Shown here one piece after another: positions 25,090-32,705 of a DNA stretch of 64,000 bases. Under the pieces are notes generated by a model. That model ran no database searches and had not been told where the DNA came from. It was given only the letters and a program-made list of their open reading frames with translations. The translations under genes and the position numbers were made by a program. The stretch spans positions 6,467,652 to 6,531,651 of the forward strand of contig NZ_CP100416.1 of the NCBI RefSeq assembly GCF_026017845.1, read 5' to 3'. Position 1 is the first letter of the stretch, and each line of letters opens with the position of its first letter. This stretch comes from Amycolatopsis mediterranei. Lineage in GTDB: Bacteria; Actinomycetota; Actinomycetes; Mycobacteriales; Pseudonocardiaceae.

Positions 25090-26468
25090 AACGCCCCCGG
25101 TGGAAGCAGCTCTCGCTGCGCGCGCGGCTCGGCGTCCTGGTCGCCGCCGCGGTCGCGCTCGCCGTCGTGACGGTGTCGGCGATCTCCTGGGGCCTCACGC
25201 GGGCCGACCTCTACGACCAGTTCGACGCCCGGCTGCAGTCCTACGCCCAGCTCGCCGCGAAAGCCTCCTCGCCGGCGGAAGCGCTTTCGACCCTGCGCTC
25301 CACCACCACCAAACCCGGGGCGGACCGGAACAACGGCCTGACCGTCCAGTTCAGCTCGGCCGCCGGCACGGTCACCGGAGTCGCGGGCGCGATCCCGGAA
25401 CTCCCGCCCCCGCCGCCGGAAGCGCCGTTCTCCCGCAACCGGGCGACCAACGTCCACCGCGACGAGGACCAGTTCCGCGTGTGGACGGCCCCGCGGTCCG
25501 ACGGGGGCACGGTCCAGGTCGCCCAAGACTCCGAAGACGTCGAGGACGCCTTGGGCCGGCTGGGCTTCTGGCTGCTCCTGGTGTCCGCCGCCGGAGTGCT
25601 CGGCGCCACGGTGGTCGGCCGGGCGATCGCCCGGTCGGCGCTCCAGCCGGTCGACGACCTCACCTTCGCGGCCGAGAACGTGGCTCGCACGCAGGAGCTG
25701 TCGGCGGCCATCGACGTCACCGCGGCCGGCGAGATCGGCCGCCTGGCCACGGCGTTCAACGCGATGCTCGGCGCGCTCGGCCGGTCCCGTGACGAGCAGC
25801 GGCGGCTGGTCGAGGATGCCGGCCACGAACTGCGCACCCCGCTCACGAGCCTGCGCAACAACATCGAGCTGCTCATCCACGCCGAGGCCACCCCGCAGCG
25901 GCAGCTGTCGGCCGAAGACCGGACGCGGCTGCTGGCCGACCTCGACACCCAGGCCGTCGAGCTCACCGCGCTGATCGGCGAACTGGTCGACCTCTCGACC
26001 GGGGAACGGCCCACCGAAGTGGCCGAGCGGGTGGCACTGGCCGACGTCGTCGGCTCGGCGCTCGAACGCACCCGGACGCGGTGGCCGAAGGTGTCCTTCA
26101 CCGCCGAGCTGACCGACGCCGAAGTGCTCGCCCGGCCGTCCGCCCTCGAGCGCGCCGTGCTGAACGTCCTGGACAACGCGGCGAAGTGGTCCCCACCCGG
26201 CGGAACCGTCCAAGTCACGATGTCGGTGACGCCGGACGCGGTGCGGCTCCGCGTCGACGACGAAGGCCCCGGAATCGCCGACGCCGATCTGCCGCACGTG
26301 TTCGAGCGGTTCTACCGGGCCGACGCCGCCCGCGCGCTGCCCGGTTCGGGGCTCGGGCTGGCCATCGTCGACCAGGTGCTCACCCAGCACGGCGGCCGCG
26401 CCGAAGCCGGCCGGACCGAGACCGGGGGCGCGCGGTTCGACCTCGTCGTCCCGCCGGCCGCTTCTTAA
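25086..26468 (+). CDS. Sensor histidine kinase (MprB-like)
   Basis: The 460-residue membrane kinase has a first transmembrane helix at about 14-36 and an extracytoplasmic sensor region to about 155 with a proline stretch (PELPPPPPEAP). A second helix (LLLVSAAGVLGATVVGRAIA) follows, then a HAMP linker and a HisKA domain with H247 in DAGHELRTPLTSLRNN. A HATPase_c domain carries NVLDNAAKWSPPGG, DEGPGIADADLPHVFERFYR and GSGLGLAIV. GTG 25086 overlaps the regulator stop, so the pair is translationally coupled. It senses an unknown envelope signal and phosphorylates the adjacent OmpR-type regulator. Confidence 0.93.
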   Translation: MKRPRWKQLSLRARLGVLVAAAVALAVVTVSAISWGLTRADLYDQFDARLQSYAQLAAKASSPAEALSTLRSTTTKPGADRNNGLTVQFSSAAGTVTGVAGAIPELPPPPPEAPFSRNRATNVHRDEDQFRVWTAPRSDGGTVQVAQDSEDVEDALGRLGFWLLLVSAAGVLGATVVGRAIARSALQPVDDLTFAAENVARTQELSAAIDVTAAGEIGRLATAFNAMLGALGRSRDEQRRLVEDAGHELRTPLTSLRNNIELLIHAEATPQRQLSAEDRTRLLADLDTQAVELTALIGELVDLSTGERPTEVAERVALADVVGSALERTRTRWPKVSFTAELTDAEVLARPSALERAVLNVLDNAAKWSPPGGTVQVTMSVTPDAVRLRVDDEGPGIADADLPHVFERFYRADAARALPGSGLGLAIVDQVLTQHGGRAEAGRTETGGARFDLVVPPAAS

Positions 26469-26524
26469 CGAAACCGCGCGTGATCTTCATCGAACTCTCA
26501 TGGACGGGCACCACCGTCTGAAGG

Positions 26525-27148
26525 GTGACTCCACGGTCCACGCTCTCTCCCACTCCGCCGGCAACCCTGACGCTGGTCATGGCCGCCGTCGCCCAGGCCA
26601 TCATCGCCGGGCTGACCCTCGGCTTCGCCGCCGACGTCAGCCCGTGGCGTGACCCGGTCAGCGACTACGCCTGGCATCGCGGCGGCCGGTTCCTGTTCGC
26701 GACGGCCGTCGTGCTCCTGCTCGCGGCCGCCGCGGCGCTGGCGATCGCCGCCCACCTCGCCGCACTGCCCCGCACTCCGGCCGTGAGCACCCTGTTCCTG
26801 CTGTGGACGGCCGGGCTTGTCGTGGTCCTGCTGTTCCGCAGCAATGTCAGCGCGGCGGACCCGACGGCCTCCGGGGAGATCCACCGCGCCGGTGGAGCCG
26901 TGCTGTTCGCGAGTCTCCCGCTGGCCGCGTGGGCGCTGAGCACACGGCTGCGGACCGACACCCGCTGGCTCGCCGCGGCGGCCGCCCTCCGGCGCAGCGC
27001 GGTCGCGGGAGTCGTGACCGCGGCGGCGTTCGGCAGCGCGCAGATCGTCGACGGGCTCCCGGCCGGCCTGCTCGAACGCCTCGCGCTGCTGGCCGAGTTC
27101 CTGATCATCGCCAGCACGGCGACCGCGCTGCGGCGGGCCGTCCGATGA
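26525..27148 (+). CDS. DUF998 family membrane protein
   Basis: The 207-residue protein has six predicted membrane segments and the DUF998 hallmarks WRDPVSDYAW and GEIHRAGGAVLF. DUF998 proteins are uncharacterised integral membrane proteins related in fold to small multispan families. The start GTG 26525 has GAAGG directly before it, an unusually short spacing, so the true start could be the ATG 18 codons later. It follows the kinase by 56 bases and overlaps the next gene by ATGA, so it is probably part of the same operon. Confidence 0.78.
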   Translation: MTPRSTLSPTPPATLTLVMAAVAQAIIAGLTLGFAADVSPWRDPVSDYAWHRGGRFLFATAVVLLLAAAAALAIAAHLAALPRTPAVSTLFLLWTAGLVVVLLFRSNVSAADPTASGEIHRAGGAVLFASLPLAAWALSTRLRTDTRWLAAAAALRRSAVAGVVTAAAFGSAQIVDGLPAGLLERLALLAEFLIIASTATALRRAVR

Positions 27149-29148
27149 CCGCCCTCGCCATCGCCTGCGCCCTGCTCGCCGCCGTCCTCTTCGCCGTGGC
27201 GGCCACCCGCCAGCACGACGAGGTCGCCGGCCTGGCCATCGAAGGCAGGCCTCGGCTGCGCACCTTCACCCGGCTGCTGCGGTCACGCGGGTGGTGGGCG
27301 GGGACATCGCTGGCGACCGGCGGCAGCCTGCTGCACGTCGTCGCCCTGTCGCTCGCGCCGCTTCCCGTCGTCCAGCCGCTGGGCGTCTTCAGCTTGGTCC
27401 TCACGGTCGTCTTCGCCCGCCGCGCCCGCAACCGCCGGGTCGTCGGCGCCGTGGTCCTGGTCCTGCTCGGCGTCGCGGGTTTCGTGGCGCTGGCGGCGTC
27501 CGCCACCACGGACACGCCGATCGGCTGGGGAACGGCCGAGTCGGTCGCGGTGGCCGGGTTCGCGCTGGCCGGCCTCGTCTGGTTCGCCCGGGCGAGCTGT
27601 GCCGTGCTGGCCGGGGCCGCGGCCGTCCTCTTCGGACTCGGCTCGGCGGTCGTGCACGCCGCGGTCACCCAGCCGCTCGCGGCCGCCGTCCTGCTGGGGG
27701 CGCAAGCCCTGCTCCTGCTGGGTGCCGGCGGGGTGGTCCTGCACCGCGCCTACGCCGCCGGGCCCACCGCGGTCGTCGTCGGCACCACTACCGTGCTCGA
27801 CCCACTGACCGCCGTCGCCGTGGCCGCCCTGGCCTACGGCGAAGCGCCGCACCTCACCGCGACCACCGCGGTCCTCGCGGCCGCGGCCGCTTTCGTCGCT
27901 CTCGCCGGTGTGCGCGTGCTCGCCGGTGCCCTCTCGCACCACCCGTCCCGAGCCAAGGAGAAACCCGTGCCCGCTTCCGGCCTTCGCATCCTGATCGGCG
28001 CCGACACCTTCCCGCCCAACGTCAACGGCGCGTCGTTCTTCGCCGAACGGCTGGCCCGGGGCCTCGCGCGGCGCGGGCACGACGTCCACGTCGCCTGCCC
28101 GTCCGCCGACGGTCCATCGCGCACCGAGGAGCGCGACGGCTACACCGTCCACCGGATCCGGTCCCGGGCCATCCCCTTCCACGGCAACTACCGGTTCTGC
28201 ACCCCGGGCGGCGCCCGCACGGAGGCCGGGCCGCTCCTGGACCGGCTGCGCCCCGACGTCGTCCACGTCCAAGCCCACTTCGGCGTCGGCCGCGCCCTGC
28301 TCGAAGCGGCGGCCGAGCGCGGGCTGCCCGGCATGGCCACGAACCACTTCATGCCGGACAACCTCCTCGGCTACACACCCTTCCCGAAGCGGGTCAAGAA
28401 CGCGATCGCCCGCTGGGCCTGGCGTGACCTGCTGCGCGTCTACCGCGACGCGCGCATCGTGACCACGCCGACTCCGCGGGCCGCCGAAGTGCTCGCCGGA
28501 ATCGGGCTCGACCGGCCCGTCCAGGTCGTCTCCTGCGGCATCGACCTCGCGCACTACGCCGCACCCGCCATCCGCCCCGACGACCGGCCGATGTCGGTGC
28601 TGTTCGTCGGCCGCCTGGACGCGGAGAAGAACATCGACCAGCTGCTGCGCGCCCTCGTTCCGCTGCCGCACGTGCGCGCGGACCTCGTCGGCGACGGCAC
28701 CCGGCGCCACGAGCTCGAAACGCTCGCCACCGAACTGGACATCACCGATCGCGTGACCTTCCACGGCTTCGTTCCCGACGCCGAGCTCGTCCACCGGTAC
28801 GCCGAGGCCGACGTGTTCTGCATGCCCGGCACCGCCGAGCTGCAGAGCCTCGCCACGATGGAGGCCATGGCCGCCGGGCTGCCGGTGATCGCCGCCGACG
28901 CGCTCGCGCTCCCGCACCTGGTGCACCACGCCACCAACGGCTACCTGTTCGAACCGGGTGCGATCACCACCATTTCCCGGTGGATCGCCGACCTGGCCGC
29001 GGATCCCGAAGCACGCGCCAAGATGGGCGCGGCGTCCAAGGCCATCGTCGCCCGCCACGACATCGACGAAGCGCTGGCCACGTTCGAGGCGCAGTACCGG
29101 ATCCTGCTCGGCCTGCCCGCGCCGGCCATGATCACCCAGACCGCGTAG
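27145..29148 (+). CDS. DMT-like multispan membrane domain fused to a GT4 glycosyltransferase
   Basis: From ATG 27145 (overlapping the DUF998 stop) one frame of 667 codons stays open. Residues 1-265 form a 9-10 helix EamA/NIPA-like membrane domain (for example GSLLHVVALSLAPLPVVQPL and GVFSLVLTVVFARRARNRR). Residues 275-667 form a complete GT-B glycosyltransferase of family 4: LRILIGADTFPPNVNGASFF, NHFMPDNLLGYTPFPKRVKN, LFVGRLDAEKNIDQLLRAL, and the E-x7-E region GTAELQSLATMEAMAAGLPV. The glycosyltransferase resembles lipid mannosyl/glucosyltransferases of the MgtA/DGDG-synthase type. AAGGAG at 27955-27960 plus GTG 27967 could give the glycosyltransferase as a separate product. The membrane domain has no stop of its own. 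Confidence 0.8.
   Translation: MTALAIACALLAAVLFAVAATRQHDEVAGLAIEGRPRLRTFTRLLRSRGWWAGTSLATGGSLLHVVALSLAPLPVVQPLGVFSLVLTVVFARRARNRRVVGAVVLVLLGVAGFVALAASATTDTPIGWGTAESVAVAGFALAGLVWFARASCAVLAGAAAVLFGLGSAVVHAAVTQPLAAAVLLGAQALLLLGAGGVVLHRAYAAGPTAVVVGTTTVLDPLTAVAVAALAYGEAPHLTATTAVLAAAAAFVALAGVRVLAGALSHHPSRAKEKPVPASGLRILIGADTFPPNVNGASFFAERLARGLARRGHDVHVACPSADGPSRTEERDGYTVHRIRSRAIPFHGNYRFCTPGGARTEAGPLLDRLRPDVVHVQAHFGVGRALLEAAAERGLPGMATNHFMPDNLLGYTPFPKRVKNAIARWAWRDLLRVYRDARIVTTPTPRAAEVLAGIGLDRPVQVVSCGIDLAHYAAPAIRPDDRPMSVLFVGRLDAEKNIDQLLRALVPLPHVRADLVGDGTRRHELETLATELDITDRVTFHGFVPDAELVHRYAEADVFCMPGTAELQSLATMEAMAAGLPVIAADALALPHLVHHATNGYLFEPGAITTISRWIADLAADPEARAKMGAASKAIVARHDIDEALATFEAQYRILLGLPAPAMITQTA
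27954..27969 (+). promoter_or_regulatory. Internal ribosome site and GTG start for the glycosyltransferase part
   Basis: CAAGGAGAAACCC followed by GTG 27967 is a near-ideal Shine-Dalgarno/start combination at the precise boundary between the membrane and transferase domains. It suggests the transferase (393 residues, 27967-29148) is also or mainly made on its own. Confidence 0.6.
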
Positions 29149-29204
29149 GCCGCCAGAGACGCGTAGGCGCCCGGTCGACGTCGGCCGGCGGGCGCTTGCC
29201 GTGC

Positions 29205-29436
29205 CGGGCGCGTGCTGCTCGTCGGCGACGCCGCGCACCAGCACTCCCCCGCCGGCGGTCAGGGCACGAACACCGGCCTCCGGGACGCCGCGAACCTGAG
29301 CTGGAAACCGGCCGCCGCCGTTCAGCGGCGGGGACCGGAGGCGCTGCTCGACAGCTACCACGACGAGCGCCGCCCCCATCGGCAAGGCCGTGCTGCGCAG
29401 CAGCGGGCCGAACCTGCGGCCGGCGATCCGGTGTGA
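29205..29436 (+). pseudogene. Fragment of an aromatic-ring FAD monooxygenase
   Basis: VLLVGDAAHQHSPAGGQGTN then TGLRDAANLSWKPAAAVQRR and LLDSYHDERRP form the GD-motif segment that closes the FAD site in PheA/TetX-type monooxygenases. Nothing of the N-terminal Rossmann part or the C-terminal domain is present and the frame ends within 60 residues. It resembles the matching segment of the intact monooxygenase at 56822-58366. Confidence 0.7.
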
Positions 29437-29538
29437 CCAGCCGGAGCCCAACGCGCGGGTGCACGCGTGCGCCCCTGGGCCTCCAGCTCACTGACCTGGG
29501 CAATGCGTGACCGGCGGGGTGGCGGGTAACCTGCCCGC

Positions 29539-30009
29539 ATGCTCGGCTTGGACAAGTTCGACCTCGACGCGATCGCGGTGGCGTTGCAGGACCAGACCGG
29601 CTACGAGTACTTCCACTTGATCAACCCGCTGACCGGCGAGATCGCGTTCTGGTCCCGGGACGGCGGCATCGACGGCAACCACCCCGTCGACCTCGACGAC
29701 CTGGACCTGATCGTGATCCACCCCCTGCCGTCCTCCGTCTGGTACCAGGACATGGCGGACTTCGCGGACGGCATCAGCGATGAACAGGCCGGCCGCCGGC
29801 TGGCGAGAGCCATCCGGGGCAGAGGTGCCTTCCGCCACTTCAAGGACGAATTGCACCAGGAGTACCCGGAACTCCTCGCGGCTTGGCACGAGTTCAGTGA
29901 CCTCCGGGCGCGGCGTCGCGCCGTGGAATGGCTCGCCGACAACGCGCTCGTCGAGCGAGTCACCTCCGATCGATTCGCTGCCGAGCACCCCGATCCCGGC
30001 CTGCCCTGA
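29539..30009 (+). CDS. UPF0158 family protein
   Basis: The 156-residue protein matches the UPF0158 layout. An N-terminal DLDAIAVALQ with a small beta-sheet comes first (YEYFHLINPLTGEIAFWSRD). A central VWYQDMADFADGISDEQAGR follows, then RAIRGRGAFRHFKDELHQEY with a final FSDLRARRRAVEWLADNALV. The family has no known activity. It is preceded by GCGGGTAACCTGCCCGC, a GC-rich inverted repeat at 29521-29538 that could be a regulatory or hairpin element. Gene and start (ATG 29539) look intact. It is convergent to the next gene. Confidence 0.85.
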   Translation: MLGLDKFDLDAIAVALQDQTGYEYFHLINPLTGEIAFWSRDGGIDGNHPVDLDDLDLIVIHPLPSSVWYQDMADFADGISDEQAGRRLARAIRGRGAFRHFKDELHQEYPELLAAWHEFSDLRARRRAVEWLADNALVERVTSDRFAAEHPDPGLP

Positions 30010-30051
30010 ATATCAGCGCGACGCCTGCCCGATGGTCGTCCGCCACGGTGA

Positions 30052-31218
30052 TCAGAGGCCGGCTCGGCCGAGGCGTTCGACGAGGCTGGGTTTGCGGGCA
30101 TGTGCTTTCCGCAGACCGTCGACCCGGGAGACGAACACATCGTCACGATCCTCGCGCTCAGCGAGCGCTTGGAGATCGGTGAGCAGAGTGACGGCGGCAT
30201 CGTAGTCAGCCGGTTTGCGGGTCGCGATCAGTGCGTCGACGCGTGACCACGCGGTGTCCCCCTCCTCGGCAAGTCTGTCGAGCCGCCGCTCGCGAGCCAG
30301 GGCGCGAGCTTGTTCCCGGTGTGCCTCGTCTTCAGCACGCGCGCGGGCCAGGCGACGCTCGCGTTCGGCCCGCCGGCGCGCCGCGGCGTCGAGCAGGTCG
30401 GCCACGGTGCGACGGGCTGGGCGGGGGTTGGCCGGAGCGGTGTCACCGCGGTAGCGGTGCAGCAGCTCCATCCGCACCCGCGCACCCTCCCCCACCAGGA
30501 CACGTACGAGGAGCCGGTCTTTTTCGGCGGCCGGCAGGCGGGTCACCCAACTGGCGAGGTCACCGGCATCGTCAGCAGTGTCCTCGAGCGGCGGGGAAGC
30601 CTCGGCCGCGGTGGTGAGGAGGTCGTCGTCGAGGCGGAGGAAGTCGGCCAGCGCTCGCTGCGCCGCCGTGAGCGCACCCAACCCGGGTGGGACCGGTGGT
30701 TCGACCTCGGCGTCGGCTTCGCGGTCGAAAACGTCCTCGTCGCGTTCCCAGGCGCCGTAAGCCGCCAGCCAGGCGAGGTAAAGCGGCCGGAAATCACCGG
30801 CGGCGAGTTCGGCGCGAACTCCGATGATCGCCGACAGCAAGCTCTGGGGGTCGTAGTCGAAGTCGAACTCGCCGGCGTTGTCTTCACTCGTGAAGTCAAG
30901 CACGAGGAAATCGCCCGTGACCCAGGCGCTCGCCCCGGCGCCGGCGCAGTAGTCCTCGACGACATCCGGATCGAGCAAATCACACGGCAGGCGGACCATC
31001 ACTCGGTGGCTGCCCCAGTTGGCGACGTACAGATGCGCGTCGTAGTAACGCTCCATCAGACGGTGCGGGTCGCCCTTGAAGTCGCCCCAGTGGTATTCGT
31101 TCACGAAGCTGGTGGCGCTGATCCTCGCCCGGGTGGACAGGGATCTGATCTCGGCTTGCTCGCCGTCGTCCAGTGGCCGGTCGATCGCCAGGAACTCGTA
31201 ATACTGGTATTCGCTCAC
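30052..31218 (-). CDS. Conserved protein of unknown function with a long charged helix
   Basis: The 388-residue protein starts SEYQYYEFLAIDRPLDDGEQ and continues with TSFVNEYHWGDFKGDPHRLM then YDAHLYVANWGSHRVMVRLP, a conserved globular N-terminal domain seen widely in bacteria without an assigned role. From about residue 260 to 320 there is a strongly charged Arg/Glu/Ala helix likely to form a coiled coil, and a short helical end. GTG 31218 overlaps the stop of the gene before it (GTGA), so the pair is one operon. In other genomes this family is often near SWIM-type zinc-finger genes; none is seen here. Confidence 0.75.
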   Translation of the reverse strand: MSEYQYYEFLAIDRPLDDGEQAEIRSLSTRARISATSFVNEYHWGDFKGDPHRLMERYYDAHLYVANWGSHRVMVRLPCDLLDPDVVEDYCAGAGASAWVTGDFLVLDFTSEDNAGEFDFDYDPQSLLSAIIGVRAELAAGDFRPLYLAWLAAYGAWERDEDVFDREADAEVEPPVPPGLGALTAAQRALADFLRLDDDLLTTAAEASPPLEDTADDAGDLASWVTRLPAAEKDRLLVRVLVGEGARVRMELLHRYRGDTAPANPRPARRTVADLLDAAARRRAERERRLARARAEDEAHREQARALARERRLDRLAEEGDTAWSRVDALIATRKPADYDAAVTLLTDLQALAEREDRDDVFVSRVDGLRKAHARKPSLVERLGRAGL

Positions 31219-31589
31219 GGCTCGTCCAGGTCGTCAGCGGCGGTGAACCTTTTTGCCCGGAAACTCGATTCGTCACCCAAGTGGAAGTACAGCTGTCCCT
31301 TGATCGTGTCGTCGTCGGCCAGCACCGCCCAGCCGCGTCCGCTGACTTGATCGCCTTCGTCGACGCCTTCCCAGGAAAACTCGACGCCGGGCAGGCCGTC
31401 GCGTTCGATCGCGCGGCAGTCCAGCCAACCGGTGACGGCGATGAAGCCGAGCCGACCTGTCCCGTCACGGGCGAATTCGATGAAACCCGGCTCGACCAGG
31501 TCGATCGCGTCACGATCCCAGCCGCTCATGCCGACGATGCGCCACCGGCCGAGCAGCGGGGCCGGGGGTTTCCGGATATCGCGTACCAC
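31215..31589 (-). CDS. Small conserved protein of unknown function
   Basis: The 124-residue protein reads LLGRWRIVGMSGWDRDAIDL, then GFIEFARDGTGRLGFIAVTG, WLDCRAIERDGLPGVEFSWE and GQLYFHLGDESSFRAKRF. This beta-rich, lipocalin-like layout (repeated short strands ending in W or F) is shared by an unnamed family that is common in actinomycetes and proteobacteria. GTG 31589 was chosen as the earliest start compatible with that family. It is translationally coupled with the following gene. Confidence 0.7.
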   Translation of the reverse strand: MVRDIRKPPAPLLGRWRIVGMSGWDRDAIDLVEPGFIEFARDGTGRLGFIAVTGWLDCRAIERDGLPGVEFSWEGVDEGDQVSGRGWAVLADDDTIKGQLYFHLGDESSFRAKRFTAADDLDEP

Positions 31590-31600
31590 GAGGCGACAGG

Positions 31601-31723
31601 GTAGCGACCGCGGCCGGCATCGCCGACGAGCCCCCGCGACCCCGGGAGCCGCTGCGCTCCGACAACGCCCCGCTCGTGCTCGGGTTCCTCCGGAAGATCT
31701 TCGTCGACGACAACCTCCGGTGC
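31601..31723 (+). pseudogene. Short fragment resembling the start of a DUF3375 (JetA-like) gene
   Basis: One frame reads EPLRSDNAPLVLGFLRKIFV followed by DDN-L-R, similar to the N-terminal L-x-x-x-x-A-P-L-x-L-x-F-L-x-x-V-F motif of DUF3375 proteins, the JetA subunit of Wadjet-type plasmid defence. It breaks off after about 40 codons. The similarity is from memory and short, so this is a tentative call. Confidence 0.3.
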
Positions 31724-31880
31724 CGGTGGCCGGCCAATCCCGATTCCACGCTCGGTCCGGGGCGCCGCGCATCCAGTCAGGACGGTGAAACGTGCCGTAA
31801 CACCTCGCCCGGTGCACCAGGTGAGCCGCGCGATCCACACCGGCACCATCCGCTCGGTGCAGCGACGATCCGCGCGCGCT

Positions 31881-32465
31881 CACGCCGGTGTCAGCTGCCA
31901 TTGCTGGTTGGGTCCGTTGTTGGCCGTCCATTGGACGACCTGCGCGCCGCCGGTGGCCGCTCGGCCGTACACGTCCGCGACCAGGACCGGTGCTCGAGCC
32001 ACCCAGCGTGAAGTACTCCCCTGCGTCGCCGAACACGGCCGTGCCGGCCTCGGTGGTCGACAGGACGAGGTACACCCGCGAGCCTGCGGGCGGGGCGGTG
32101 AACGACACGGGCTGCACCACCCGCGAACCCAGCGGAACCGAAAGGGTCGCGCCGCCGGACGCGATCACCGCGCCGGTCGGGTTGTCGAGCCGGGCGCTCC
32201 AGGCGAAGTCCACGGCGGTACCGGTGAGGTCGTCGTTGGAGACGGTGACCGAGCGGGTCACCGTGGCGTCGGCGGGGTAGCTCGGCACGGCCTGCGGCAG
32301 GGGGAAGGTGCCATTGGCGTCCGACACGCCGGACGCCGACCAGTACGGCAGGTCGAGCGCGGCGACCGGGTCGAACGCGGCCTGGATCCGCTGGAACTGC
32401 GGGTTGCTCCACGGGTCGGTCAGGTTGTCCGCGCCGTAGATCGGATGGCCGCCCTCCCGGGCGCG
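31881..32465 (-). pseudogene. Inverted, degraded partial copy of the GH2-ricin gene's 3' end
   Basis: Leftward reading gives GGHPIYGADNLTDPWSNPQF, AALDLPYWSASGVSDANGTF and PLPQAVPSYPADATVTRSVT, then a CARDB-like stretch to VFGDAGEYFTLGG. After a frame change the closing ricin repeat ADVYGRAATGGAQVVQWTAN with NQQWQL follows. This matches residues of the intact GH2 protein at 40414-43101 at a high level, also in DNA. The copy lacks the catalytic domain and two-thirds of the lectin domain. Confidence 0.82.
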
Positions 32466-32705
32466 CCTAGGACGGTGAGGCGTCGATGCACCAGGCCGGT
32501 GTGCTGGAGCGGGGTCGACGAGCTGGTGACGCGCCCCGGCGTGCGGCGAAGGGGGTCGGCGAGGGTGCGTTGGGCGAGGGTGCCGTTGCCGGCGAGCACG
32601 TAGTGGATATCGCCGCGCGCAGCAGGGACACGTCTTCGCCCCGAGCGCAAGCGGAAACTTCTCGACAACGGTGACGCCTCGCGCCGCGGCTTCTACGCTG
32701 GGCGC

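Noticed and set aside
27283..29451. 722-codon frame on the minus strand
   Set aside because: Shadow of the transporter/glycosyltransferase gene, with low-complexity Gly/Arg/Asp composition.
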